From Aaosphaeria pasadenensis (taxonomy: Eukaryota > Ascomycota > Dothideomycetes > Pleosporales), in NCBI GenBank assembly GCA_022813625.1, contig JAKLMB010000004.1:1240001-1304000 (forward strand): a stretch of 64,000 bases of DNA, in the 5' to 3' direction. Shown here in pieces: positions 1-11,188 of the stretch. The position numbers were made by a program, and so were the translations under genes. How positions within the stretch are numbered: position 1 is the stretch's first letter; every line of letters begins with the position of its first letter. The notes beneath the pieces are model-generated. The model was not told the DNA's origin. It did no database searches and worked only from the letters and a program-made list of their open reading frames with translations.

Positions 1-342
1 CACGGTTGCGGGACGAGTGAAAACCTGCACCATAAAGCGCAGAGCTCTTGTTCTTGTCATCTACTTCCTCGTCCTTCTTTTTGACTTGAATATAAGGCCC
101 TTGAACAATATGTACTTCACTAGTGATTGTGCGTAATGTGCTTGCCTTCACTATTCTCGTACAAATAGTGATAATGACACTAAACTGTTTACGTCTGATA
201 CAGGACCTATTCAGACATACGCAAGTTGTCACGGCACCTTTACCTAAAGCCATGGGATTGCTGCCTGGATTAGTCATCCTTTACTTCGCGTAGGTATATA
301 AGTCCTCTCGCTCCACGCCAGCTTCACAAACCTTCGACAATC

Positions 343-588
343 CCCACAGTGCCGCCGCGCGAGCACACTCTGACCTCCTGACATAGGGCCTATATCAGAG
401 TTTACATACACTTTTCATTCTTTTCTTTCTCTTTTCTCTTCCTTTTCCTTTTCCTGGTCAATGCCCACAGTGCCGCCGCGCGAGCACGCTTCGATACCCC
501 GCGACTGGAGCCAACAAATCAAGGCTCACATTACCAACCTTTTCTCTTTCTCACTTTGACAATTCCCACAGTGCCGCCGCGCGAGCAC
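343..588 (+). repeat. three perfect 24-bp direct repeats
   Basis: A 24-bp unit with the core ACAGTGCCGCCGCGCGAGC occurs at 343-366, 464-487 and 565-588, so start-to-start spacing is 121 and 101 bp. The intervening DNA is CT-rich and is not itself repeated. In one frame each copy reads T-V-P-P-R-E-H, but the three copies lie in no common long open frame. They could be binding sites in a promoter or leader, or the remains of a repetitive coding region. The function is unknown. Confidence 0.85.
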
Positions 589-3500
589 ATTTCCATTGTC
601 TGGCTGTCGAGACTATACCCCACTACAGACCGCCATCATCTTCTCCTCGTCCAACAACAAACCATCGCTCACTTCTCACAATCCCCTCGACTTGTTTCTC
701 AACCGTCGAGGATCTTAACGAGTTTCCGCAGTTCCAGACTCTTTCACTTGGCTCCATACCGAGTGTCGCCTCAATCAAACAGTCGAACTGTGACAACTCT
801 TGGCATTAAGTGAAGGTGGTTCGCCATCCTCTACCTACCATGACTACCACCGCACAACGGAAGTATCACTTGCTGTCTACATTATTCCTTTCAACCCTCA
901 TCTCGACCTTCATCTACGCGATTCGTTATCGCTGAACGAGATGGACTGCGAGGAGAAAAAGGCAGACACGATGGATACGCTCAATCTTCAGCACCCACAC
1001 CTTCAGTCCTTCAATGGCATCGTCAGTGGCTTCTCCAAGAAAGAGAATGTTGAAGATCTACCAGATGAGCTCGAACAATCTGACGACCACTGTCTCAATT
1101 CTGGACGATACCCACTGCCCCTCCAGGCTTCAAAGTCAGATCGTGACAAATTCTCGTATTGCTTCATGGCGATATACACGACGTCGCCCCGGACAGAGGA
1201 AATAAACGATGCCGAAGGCATTCACAGCGACTTCAGGTACCATCATGGTCCAGCCTGATTGCCTGGCTCTGGCATGATGTGAGCTGAGGGTAGTCCCCAT
1301 AATAATCCATTTTCCTTCCTTCCTCCTTAACTTTCGACCTAATACACCGAGCAAATCCCTCCATTCTCACTATGTCCACACTGTGAGAGACTACTCTAGG
1401 GTTCTCCCATTGCTGTCTTGCTTTTTTTTCGACACCATCCACCTAGTTCAAGCCCTGCGTAGCGCTTTCGATATCCTCGTCAAGTCACGTATTGCGCCCT
1501 CAGGCAGGCCTTCCCGAATTCCAGACTTTATCCCCAGCTCCACGCCATCAACGCGGGTCCGGTCGTCCGCATCAATCAAGAGCGTGGTGGGGTACAAGGA
1601 AGCTATCTGGCAGAAAACGCATCTTTCTACGGAACCGTAGCATACCCGAGATGATTACAGTCCAGCGCCTCAATCTCTCAACATCAAAACAACCCAATCA
1701 ATCGACAAGGGCCAGGCCATTCACAAGTCAAACCGCCAGCTCAGTCGTAAAAGTAGGCCGTTAACGGGTGATTTCCAATCTTTCCAAATTCTCAAGAACA
1801 GTCACAATGCCTCAACCGAAGAGCACCGAACAAGTCGTTACTCAAGACGACAGGGGTAGCTTAAACAACCATGCGCCTGTCCAAGCAGACACCAACTCAG
1901 CCGAAAAAAAACAGGCCTTAGGACCAAAATGAGTCTATGTCGAATTTGCCAACAATCACCATTGGATCGTCTATGTTGACGCAAATGTAGACAATGTTAA
2001 CCCTTTTCCCTACACTGGGTGCAGAAATCACAAGCGGAGACAAGCAAAGCAAACCCCGAATCTCGTCCTGTTCCCACTATTATCACGTTGATACCGCATC
2101 TTCCATCAATCAAAAACTCCATCGGTTCGCTACGAAGTTCTTTGAATGCATTTTGGTGGTTCTGGAGTAAATATCACGGATGTCTTAGAACCTGGCCACA
2201 TTGTGCGCACCACCGGCACCAATGCTGAATTCATCGATAAAATTCACACCATGACCACAAGAAATCTGAACCAGATCGCCGCTGATAAAAACCTTCCTTT
2301 GGGTTCGGGACTGGAAGCATTCAAGTCTGGAAACCGACTATCACTGCGCCTTTTCCTTATCACACTTCCGGCTCGCGCACCCAAAGATCGACAAGCTCTC
2401 CTTAGCCCCGTGCGAGCACACTCCACGCAATCACTCCCTGCCGCCACGCAAGCACAACTAGAACAAGTTCCATGTGCCGCCATGCGAGTACCATGCAGCT
2501 GTTTTGGGACTTCAGCTTCAACAACACGTCTACAACTAGACCATGAGTTCTAGGTAGCTATGCAACATGCATGTAGAATTCTTCCTGGCACCAGACAACC
2601 TCTCATTGTCCTCATGCGAGTGCACCTACCTGCTGTTCGGATAGCGTCTGCCTCATTTGACTGCGAGTTTCCTATTTCATTTTGCAACATGGGGTCGTTA
2701 CTCATATATCCTTACAATTGCTTTATTGCAACCATGGGAGCGTGCCCTCAAGAAATTGCCCGCACACGCATGCGAACACCGCTCCGCTACTTAGGACCTA
2801 TACTCGCTTCATGGAAACGAATTTCCAGTTCAATCCTCCAGGGTTTGCTCTGCAACGTACAAGTGAATGTTTCACCACCCTCGACAGACTTTCTGTGCCA
2901 CTATGCAAACATAACTCTGGCAACCTTTCGGCGTCACTATGCGAGCGCACATTACCTGACGATAGAGACCCCAAACACTTCCTTGCAGTATTCAACTCAA
3001 AGAACCTGACAGTATGAGGATTACACCTTCTAGAGATCATGGCAGGTGCGCTGTTACTGCCTTGAATGCCTCCAGATGACACTCTAAAACGATTTGATAA
3101 ATTCTTGACCTCATGTTTCTGTCTGGTTTCAGTCCCACATCTACTGCCTAATCGACTCTCGCCAGTTATTCTCCTAACCCCCAAACCGATATGTCCTCCT
3201 TCCTGGACCCGATTTGGCCCTATGCCTGACTCTCCCCATCTTCGATTCGTCGCCTTCTCGCCCCCTGCCTCCACTTGCCCGTACGTTCAACACATGGTCG
3301 AATTGTCACTCTCCAACTTCGCGATTCTCCGTCAACCAAGCTACCAGTCGAGCGAACACACACAACGAGAATTTCTCAGTAGGCCATGGCGATGAGTCAG
3401 TCTCCTGTCAAGGCAAAGCCGGTTCTGTAAAGCCTGCTCTCTCAATCCCGTCGAACTCGGTCCAAGGCACCGTCGGTTCTCTCAAGACGATGTCGGTGTT

Positions 3501-5557
3501 GCTGTAATAGAGTCCTCTCAGCTTAATGGGTCTCTCGGAAGACAAGGGGCCATTTTTTAATGCTGGCATGGATGCTCTCAGAGAAAGGTCGATTCAAGTA
3601 ACTCCAAACATCACCTTGGTCACTCAAAGCATAATCAACCCATCATCTTGAGCCTACGAAAAGAGAAGCAGAGATCGGGCAATTCCCAATGATGAAGATC
3701 TTTCAAGCCAAGCTGATGCTGGGCTGGTTCGAACGCCCAGCTTCACACTCAACTCGTATCCAGGAAGTAAAATGTGGATCACTGGAAGTCCTTGAGGACC
3801 CGTGTGAAGGAGCTCATCGGGATCTCTCTACCACTGGAAAATAGTCAATGTAAGATAGCAAATGAAATCAAAGATTTGCTACAACATTGAAAGATCCCTG
3901 CTTCGTGATTACATTATAGATATGCTTTGACGCCATGGTGTACAAATATGTGCAAGTTGTTCTCGTCCCGAATCAAATTCTGAATACTGCCAGGTTTGAA
4001 CGAATGATAGTTCGGCATTTCTCCCTCGCCTATCCTACCCTGCTCCAATGCGGCCTGTCCTCCTCTGGCGCAGTATAGCATACTGAGGCTATTCGGAGGT
4101 CGCGTGAATGATGGCAGACACTAAGGGGTGGGTCGCAAGTGGTTGGATCCGCAACTGTGGAATAACCTCACGACTATTATTGACAGGCTAATTCTCGATC
4201 TAGATACCTTCCCCTATCTCTGCTCATAGAATGAGGAAAGTGCTGGTGATAATCGCTACCCTAAGGACGACCTTACATAACAGTACCACCGTTGCTTAGC
4301 ACTTTAAGGCTTCGCCAACGGCGATAGCGGAAAGCGCTAATATAAATCGAAGTCCAGGCATAGGGCTTTTGGTTTAAAATCATATTGAAGCTATTTTAAC
4401 AGTTGTTCTGGCAATTGATTCTCCTGTGTTTTCTGAGCCCATTCCCTTTGTTGCAAAACGCGATTTCTGCCTTCGGTTCCTCAACCTGACGGCAAAGAAA
4501 AGCATCTGCTTCTCTACAGAACAAATTTGCCTTGGCATACGCATATTCATATTCTCTGATGAGTCCGCCGAGATGCCATATTGCTTGATCTGGAGTATTA
4601 AAGCGAAAGTGGCCGCATGAGGAATAGAGCAAGCATTATCCTGTCAGAAAATCCGGTACAGACTACCGAAACGCAAATAGCCCTACCACTCTTTCCCTCC
4701 CCCACCAATTCCAGACCTTCGCGCTTTTCCTCCCCTCCACTTGATTACTACTCATACTGTAAAAAGCTATCTCGTATTCAACATAGAGAAGCGAAAGGCG
4801 GGGTATTTTCTTTTTCAGCTGAGCTCCCGCCAAGAGATGGGCGGAGTGCCACAGCGCCGATTAACGAGATGATTAGCAGACACGGCGGGATCAGGAAGCG
4901 AACTTGGCGACGGCTGATAGGATACACGGATCAACGACCATCCATTCTATTTCGCTCTTGGCAGGGGCTCGAAGCCATGAGGCTTGAGGAGGCACTGGCT
5001 GGACCTCTCGATTTGGGCCCAGATGGTGGCTTTTGGTGGGTTGGTGCTTCTTTTCTTTGTTGTTGGTAGGTAATGAAATGTGAGGGAGCTTTTCCAAGCT
5101 CTGCGGACAAAATGTAAGTACAACTGTGAGAAAGGATCACTGGCTAGTAATTATTGTAGTACTGCATGTACTCCCATCTGGGCTTTTATATGTTTAGTCC
5201 TTCATGTTTCCAGTATTATGAGCTCCTAAGAAGTGCACAATACCAATCTGCAACGACTTAAATCAACATTGCTGAATGGGACATTTCCACCGCCCTGAAA
5301 TTGAAATTGAAGTACTGGCTGCAAAAAAGAATCATCGCGCCGCGTGACGCCTTGTAGTAGGCCATTGGTCTCAAGGTCGTACATGAGGCTTGAACTAGGC
5401 TTGAGCTGACAGCATCCTCCAAACTAAAAAAATGCCACTTTAGAAAACCACGATGGGAAAACCCTACCAGAAAATGATAGTCCCATCTGCGATCGCCGTG
5501 TCTACGATGAAGATCCCTGGGGCTGAAAGCGCAATCAAACCTGTTGCGGTCTGAGGG
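589..5557. other. gene-poor left end, no supported gene
   Basis: I see no gene here that I can support. Short open stretches exist, but none has a recognisable domain. At 840-935 an ATG in good context opens 31 codons that look like a basic start plus one hydrophobic helix, then stop. At 1807-2091 a 94-codon frame is interrupted by a single TGA at 1930. At 3240-3860 a frame with protein-like composition carries several stops. These could be remains of dead genes, but chance cannot be excluded. Confidence 0.5.
2406..2952 (+). repeat. degenerate copies of the left-end motif
   Basis: About eight degraded relatives of the 343-588 unit, of the form TGCCGCCATGCGAGCACA, recur at roughly 2406, 2439, 2473, 2604, 2725, 2766, 2893 and 2929. 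Spacing is either 33-41 bp or about 120-130 bp, which suggests an old tandem array with longer and shorter periods that has since mutated. The copies differ mostly at a few positions. No product is evident. Confidence 0.5.
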
Positions 5558-5564
5558 TATAAGT
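5558..5564 (+). promoter_or_regulatory. TATA-like element
   Basis: GTATAAGTAGG lies about 105 bp before the start codon of the beta-helix gene, followed by a CT-rich leader. That is the usual arrangement for a highly inducible fungal secreted-protein gene. The assignment rests on motif and distance only. Confidence 0.35.
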
Positions 5565-5663
5565 AGGAGGGCGTGGACATCGGATAGTGTACTCCTCTCT
5601 GGTATACTCCTCTTTATTCACTGCTAAGAGTATCTCAACTATCAGGCAATATCTTCGTTCAAG

Positions 5664-6728
5664 ATGTTCCAATCCAGAAGTCAAACCTTGCTCATCCTCG
5701 TAGCCCTCCTCTTCACCTTCGCATTCGCAGCACCGTCCAATAAACAGCCATGCAACCGCGTCTACCCCGGCCAGTCCATCCAGAAAGCAATTGATCGCGC
5801 CAAACCTGGCGATCGCATCGAGGTCGAAGGCGGAACCTACTATGAGCGTCTCACCATCACCACCGACGGCATCCAGCTCGTCGGCAAGAAGGGTGCAACA
5901 CTGAAGCCTCCCACCAAGGCCAAAAGCAACGTCTGCTCAGGTCTTGCACAAACCCTCGACGGCAAGTCAACCGAAGCGGGAATCTGTATTCACGGCAAGG
6001 ACATCAAGCTCCTACCCTACGTGTTCGAGCACCGCAAGATCGAATCCGTCGGCAAGCCCGTCAAGAACGTCAGCGTCAGTGGCTTCACGATCATTGGCTT
6101 CGACGGCGAGAACATCGCGGCTGTCGGAACTGAGAACGTCAAGGTCTTCCAGAACAAGCTGGTCAACGGCGGCCGCTACGGATTCCTCTCTGTCGCCGGC
6201 AAGGGCAGTCGAGCATGGGCCAACGACATCTCGACCGTCGACATCAACTTCATCGCCATGTGCATGGACGACTACAGCGACGCCATCTTCTCGGAGAACA
6301 AGGTCGACGGATACTTCACTGGTCTCTGCGCGCAGACACCTGGCGGTGTGTACACGAAGAATACGGTCACCAACGTGTGTGTTGGCAGCGCTGCGGACCC
6401 GGGCGTCAAGGGCGCGAAGATTATCGACAACTTCTTCAGCACGCGACGAACGGGCTGCGAGAAGATCTACGGGGCTGGTGTCGTCGTCTTCGGCGCCGTC
6501 GAGACCGTCGTCAAGAAGAATTATATCGAGAAGTTCAAGAACGATGGCTTGGGTGTTGGCATCTTTTTGACGAATGGATACTCCGGTGAGGTGGCGACTG
6601 GGAATATCGTCACGGAGAATAAGTTGGTTGGCAATGACTTTGACATCTATGATAACTCAACTGGTGTCAATACCTTGCAGAAGAATGTGTGCGCTGTTGG
6701 GTCTGTTCCTCCTGCCGCTTGCGCTTAG
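5664..6728 (+). CDS. secreted right-handed beta-helix (pectin-lyase-fold) protein
   Basis: A single exon of 354 residues. Residues 1-22 form a clear signal peptide (basic start, then the hydrophobic run LLILVALLFTFAFA), so the product is probably exported. The mature part opens with P-G-Q-S-I-Q-K-A-I-D-R-A-K-P-G-D, the first coil typical of NosD-like and pectin-lyase-fold proteins. It continues with repeated short beta-strand turns and N-x-V/I-x-x-N-x rungs (such as V-S-G-F-T-I-I-G-F). Several cysteines (about residues 30, 91, 108 and near the C-terminus) could form disulphides. Family members bind or cleave acidic polysaccharides, but I see no diagnostic pectate-lyase or polygalacturonase catalytic motif, so enzyme activity is not claimed. 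A TATA-like box precedes the gene. It stands alone in a gene-poor stretch, as many host-contact genes do. Confidence 0.85.
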   Translation: MFQSRSQTLLILVALLFTFAFAAPSNKQPCNRVYPGQSIQKAIDRAKPGDRIEVEGGTYYERLTITTDGIQLVGKKGATLKPPTKAKSNVCSGLAQTLDGKSTEAGICIHGKDIKLLPYVFEHRKIESVGKPVKNVSVSGFTIIGFDGENIAAVGTENVKVFQNKLVNGGRYGFLSVAGKGSRAWANDISTVDINFIAMCMDDYSDAIFSENKVDGYFTGLCAQTPGGVYTKNTVTNVCVGSAADPGVKGAKIIDNFFSTRRTGCEKIYGAGVVVFGAVETVVKKNYIEKFKNDGLGVGIFLTNGYSGEVATGNIVTENKLVGNDFDIYDNSTGVNTLQKNVCAVGSVPPAACA

Positions 6729-7952
6729 TTCGTATCATCTTCTTCTTAGTGTTTAATTTTAATATTACTCCTTTTTCTCTTGACAAACATTGATGGACCA
6801 ATGGTACATGAAACGAATCAAAATGTAGAAATCCCCAAAAGACAGAATCGTCGTTAGTCTAGATGTCCCTGGTGCACGTAGCTTCCGAACATTCTCCCCC
6901 AATCATGTTGTGCCACATTAAAGTCACACTGACTTGTATCGTTTGAAGGTGCACACACTAGATGTTTTGTGAAACCTGTATCCTAAAGGAAAACTACATC
7001 ATCAGGATACAATGTAGTCTCCGCGGACGATTATTTGATGTACTTCAAAAAGATCACCTAGATACAATTCACGACGAAAGGTGCATAGAGAATTTAAGAA
7101 ATGATCTCGGTTTTGAAATTGGGGACCCGTTACAGATGATCTAGCCTTGCCCGCCGATAAGGATGGATAGAAAGGAGACAATACGGCTGGTTTTGAATGC
7201 CTTCAGCTACTTTTGTGTTCCCTACTTTTCTATTGCTCCCATGCACAGTAATTAAGTAGCGATATTCTTGCTATAGATCAATTCACACTCACAATACTCA
7301 TCTGTCGTCGAATCAATGCGCTACGGCAAGTCATGCAGTACAAGAGAGGACAAGTATCACACGGGTTTCTTTTCAAATGAACAGCATCAATTCAAGAGGC
7401 GAAGGGGAAAACAAGACAAGGAGGAAAAAGTAATTTCGTGTTCTTAGGCAGTTAAAGATAGTGTCATTGGTAAGAATGCAACATCTATCACAATTATTTT
7501 GCGCCAGTTGTACAGTGAGATGATGCTCAAAAGGCGCGGAGGCTAGCACAAGCTCATGGCTCCAGGCCTGAATTACTGATTGAAAGAAACTATTATCCTT
7601 GCCCAACAATAATGAAAAGAAAGGAGACTGTCCGATTGGGTTCCGCCTTGTTGAAGCCAACACCAGCAATTATGAATAGAACGGAATCAACCCAGCTAGA
7701 TCTAGTGAGGTCAACACCGGCAATGATAATCAAGAGCAGTCCATGTCGAGCTCCAAGGATGCCGCTCGTACTAACGGCAGAAATAATGACGACTCGTCTT
7801 ACGCCTGAGCTAGGGGATTCTTTCCTGACTAGCTTGATAACGACATGACGTCGTCGTTATAGTCTCTCCAGACCCAGACGTCTCAGTATCAGCAGTGGCA
7901 TTATCACAGAATCCATCTCCAGAATTTCGTGGATCAGATGTTGACATTAGTA
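6729..7952. other. intergenic, nothing recognised
   Basis: AT-leaning DNA between the beta-helix gene and a hydrolase fragment. No frame has a domain or a convincing start. Around 7650-7730 the phrase CAACACCGGCAATG-like is repeated once, which is too little to call a repeat family. Confidence 0.5.
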
Positions 7953-8231
7953 TCACGTAGTCCCAGCTACCTTTGGCGTTTTGTCTTTATCCTTCGCTTC
8001 AGACTGCCTCGGATCAATTGTGCCATTATTGAGGCCCTCAAGAACAATGCTATACGATTGACCCCATAACCGAAGTTTGCTGTCCTTGTTGAGAGCATCG
8101 GAGATTTGAAGCATGTCGCGAGCGACGAAGGCGATGGCTATCGTGTTGAAGTATGGTAGTGTAGCAGGAAAGGTGGAGGTATTTAGGAGCCAGTTAAAGG
8201 AGGACAAGCACAAGCAAAACGTAGATACCAA
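7953..8231 (-). pseudogene. fragment of an alpha/beta-hydrolase (S33/TAP-like peptidase)
   Basis: About 60 codons in the middle of this minus-strand frame match the central part of secreted fungal alpha/beta hydrolases of the tripeptidyl-aminopeptidase type. There is a segment L-P-Y-F-N-T-I-A-I-A followed by A-R-D-M-L-Q-I-S-D-A-L, then the nucleophile elbow region R-L-W-G-Q-S-Y-S. The expected G-x-S-x-G has its last glycine replaced by serine. Nothing of the N-terminal oxyanion part or of the C-terminal Asp/His half can be found around it, and full-length relatives have 500 or more residues. It is best read as a relic. The family assignment comes from motif memory only. Confidence 0.5.
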
Positions 8232-8520
8232 ATAAATAAAGCAAGGCGGGAAAATATGAAAGAAATCATATAGGTTCTATATACGGTTCAATAAGTCTAA
8301 TATGTATGACTTTCGTGTCCACTCCATACATCTGTAATGTACAGGAAGAATGAAACAAGGTAAGAAAAGGGGCAAGGGGAATAAGGAAATAAATGGGGGT
8401 AGTAAAACAGGCAAATATGTACCAAAAGGAAGGACTGGAAAGGTATCATGGAGCATCCAAGCTCGACTGCAACGACGAAAGCAGCACTGTCTTAGTAATC
8501 TCATGTGCGATGTGGCGTAT

Positions 8521-9057
8521 CTAGTTGAGCACACACTTGCCATCGCAATCAGTGTTTCCAGCCCTCACGCAAGCATCCTCGAGGACGCAGCTCCATCGGG
8601 CGTCAGGGCAAGGCTTGTCGAAGTTTCCGCCACAGAAGTCGGATGCGCAGAGGCCGGTGCAGGCGGTGGTTTGGGGGTCGCAGGACTTGTCTGGGAAGTA
8701 GCACATGTCACCTGCGCCGCAGGTCTGGTTCGTCGATCCACCACAGGCTTGTTCGGGAATGCCGGTCTCGCCGGTAGATTGGCAGCCGTCCTGTGCAAAT
8801 AATGTTAATGGGATGGTTTAGAATGTGAGAGGGGACGATGGGCTTACGGGGTAGGTGGGAAGACCGCAGTCAACGCCGGCGTTGGTTTGCTCGACGTAGC
8901 AGTTGTCTGTGAGGCTGACAACACATTGGCAGTGCTTTTCAGTGCCAGCGGGAGGGCATTTGGAGACGTCGCATGCGCATTGCGCTTGACGTTGTGCGAT
9001 AGGGCTGAGAGCTGCGGCGACAGAGAGGAGAACAGTGAGAACGGCAAAAGTCTTCAT
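8521..9057 (-). CDS. small secreted cysteine-rich protein (effector-like)
   Basis: Two exons, 8848-9057 and 8521-8790, with a 57-nt intron (GTAAGC..GCACAG), give 159 residues. Residues 1-17 are a signal peptide (M-K-T-F-A-V-L-T-V-L-L). The mature chain holds 20 cysteines, an even number, seven in exon 1 and thirteen in exon 2, arranged in short C-x(2-10)-C spacings. This is what one expects of a disulphide-packed apoplastic protein. I recognise no named domain and no chitin-binding or hydrophobin pattern. Small size, secretion, high cysteine content and isolation beside a RIP-like scar are the usual marks of a candidate effector, but function is not shown. A TATTTAAAG-like box lies about 155 bp upstream on the same strand. 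The intron keeps phase 0, which supports the splice choice. Confidence 0.85.
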
Positions 9058-9754
9058 TTTGAATGTGGCTTTGTTTTGCGAAGATTGAGGAATTGGTAAA
9101 TGATTTTATTCAAGGGGAGTCTAGTTGATGCGGTGTTTCGACAATGGAGACTAAGATTGATGAACTAAATGTCTGATGTGAACTCTGGAAGAAGTGGGAG
9201 TCGTATAAGTCTTTAAATACCATACTGCCTATCATACTCATATCGTATGGGGAGGAGTACATCATTCTCAATTCCCATAATGTCACCCATGACTGTTATA
9301 CCAAGGTGTGCGATTTGCAGCCATTCTGTGGAGAACACCGTGTTTTGCGTAGTACTACAGTGCAAACATCCGCGCATCCCAAACATCCGTCGATCTCAAA
9401 CATTATAGTCCGATTGTTTTGATTCAATAAAAAGTGAAGAGGCACAAACAAATCTGCATGCTTATGCTGAGAGTCGATGGGGGTGGTCTTCGCATTTCCT
9501 CTTTGGGAAACGGACTTCTAGGTTCGGTATGATCGACGAAGATGACCCGCTTCGCGCTTCGGGAAGCTGAAACGAAATAAAGCGAAACAGATCTCGGTAG
9601 GACGGAAGCGGGAGTTTCACGCTCGCTTCGCAGACCCCTGGAGAAGGACCATTGCTGAGTTGTGGGGACGTGACTATGCAGTAATTAAGAAGCATCGGAG
9701 AATTCTTTAGGGACGATTACAGGTTCGGCTGTATAATCCGAAATATTTGGGGCG

Positions 9755-10020
9755 GTAAGCATGCAGGTACTTTCTAATTACTATATAAGCAGTACTGGTA
9801 GATAGTAAGGCTAATTAGAATAGACTTAGGTTTACAAAAATTTTTATATAAGGTAGGTTTATGTACTCTTTAGGTAGTAATCTTATATTTAGTTATATTA
9901 GTATATTTATATAAGGGTGTTTAAAGTTTAGTATAAATTAACTATTAAAGATCTCTATAAGAGAGATTAAAAAGTTATATTTTAATGTCTAGGCTAGCTC
10001 TAGGTTAACTCTAGAGGTAC
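9755..10020. repeat. AT-rich RIP-like scar
   Basis: An abrupt block made almost wholly of TA, TTA and TAG words (TTTATATAAGG, TTATATTTAG, ATTAACTATT), unlike the mixed composition on both sides. Such sharply bounded AT-rich tracts in ascomycetes usually mark repeats destroyed by repeat-induced point mutation. No open frame, terminal repeat or transposase remnant can be read. The 9460-9700 flank on its left is also gene-free. Confidence 0.55.
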
Positions 10021-10103
10021 CCCTTTTCGTCCCGAGGCTGTTCAGCTGAGGATTCTCTCCAGGTGTTTGCCGGTTACACCTTGATTATAATCTATGATCT
10101 ATA

Positions 10104-10980
10104 CTAGAAGCGAGAAACGACATGATCATAGATCTGATCCTGAACGCTTTTCGACAGTCCATACGAGAGATGGTCACTGGCAAGCTGACACTTGCACTCA
10201 GGGTCAAAAGCGCACACAATATCGTTCTGGATCTATTAGTCGCCGACAGTGGTAGGAGAAGCGACGCTTACCTCAAGACAGATGTCTTGGACCTTGCCAC
10301 TCTTTCCAAGCGCATCGCTGTACGTGAAGATAGTACCATTGTTCTGCATAGCCTGCACTGCAAAGAGTCCGAAAGCAGTACGGTTGTCTGCTTGACCTTG
10401 ACTATCGACATTTGACGCTCTGTTGGGAATGCGATATGGGTTGCCAACCATGACTACGCTCTCGATAGCCTGTACAGTCTTGTTGTCCAACTGATCAAGG
10501 GCTTGCTGTACCACCGTAGCGCCTTGAGAGTATCCAAAGAGGAAATATCTCTGATCAGGGCAATCTTTCAGACCATAATCGACGATGTCAACAAGATTTC
10601 TGACCCCAGAGGTTACGTTTTGATCGAACCCGGCAGGATAGACAACAGACTGATAGGCTGCATCAGTACTGTTGGTGAGTAGGCGTGAGATGACACCCTG
10701 AAACATCAACGAGACACCCTGCGGTTCGCCAGATCCACGAGCGTCGATGAGCTCTGCGTTTTGGTGTTATTGTTGCCTTCTAGAGAATTCATAAGGATAA
10801 CGACTGACTGTATGGGGAACATGGTCTGATCTGCTGAGGTGTAGATAAACTAACACGAGGAATAGCAAGGAAGCCAGCATCGCCACAACGACATCCAGAC
10901 TCCGCAGAGACTAGGCCCGCAGCAAGAAGGGCTGACAAGAGTAAGTTGTGTGCTGATAACATGGCAACAACGAAAGACAA
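10104..10980 (-). CDS. cutinase (CE5 family), secreted
   Basis: A three-exon model of 242 residues: 10855-10980, 10272-10751, 10104-10226. It should hydrolyse cutin or related polyesters outside the cell. The signal peptide is at the N-terminus; the second ATG, at 10962, gives a cleaner one. The CE5 signature L-I-D-A-R-G-S-G-E-P follows. The nucleophile is Ser117 in G-Y-S-Q-G, and the C-terminal acid and base are Asp204 (N-D-I-V-C) and His221 (S-D-H-L-S-Y-G). The second intron is only 45 nt, phase 0, and removing it restores the D-x-V-C and D-H motifs. The first junction is less certain. The exon 1 tail (C-R-C-G-D-A-G-F-L-A-I-P-R) does not look like the usual C-A-D-x-E-L-I start, and two acceptors 2 nt apart fit only with different donors. 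The 5' end may be miscalled or damaged. Confidence 0.8.
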
Positions 10981-11188
10981 TGTGTTAAAGGGATTGGAAG
11001 AGTTGGATCGTAACGAATGTGAAATGGAAAGGTAAGAATGAACGAACGAAGTCTCTGATAATTGTGTACGGCTCCATCATGACTATGTATGTGTCTCGAG
11101 ATACAACCTCAGCCACTTTGCCTGACTCGGCCGTCATTTCGGAACAAGCCGAAGGGCTTAGCGAATACGACTAGCGGAAGGTCTTACG

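Noticed and set aside
3240..3860. Frame with five stops that all could come from C-to-T changes
   Set aside because: Every stop codon can be derived from CAA, CAG or CGA by C-to-T, so this is no evidence for RIP, and the stop frequency is near chance.
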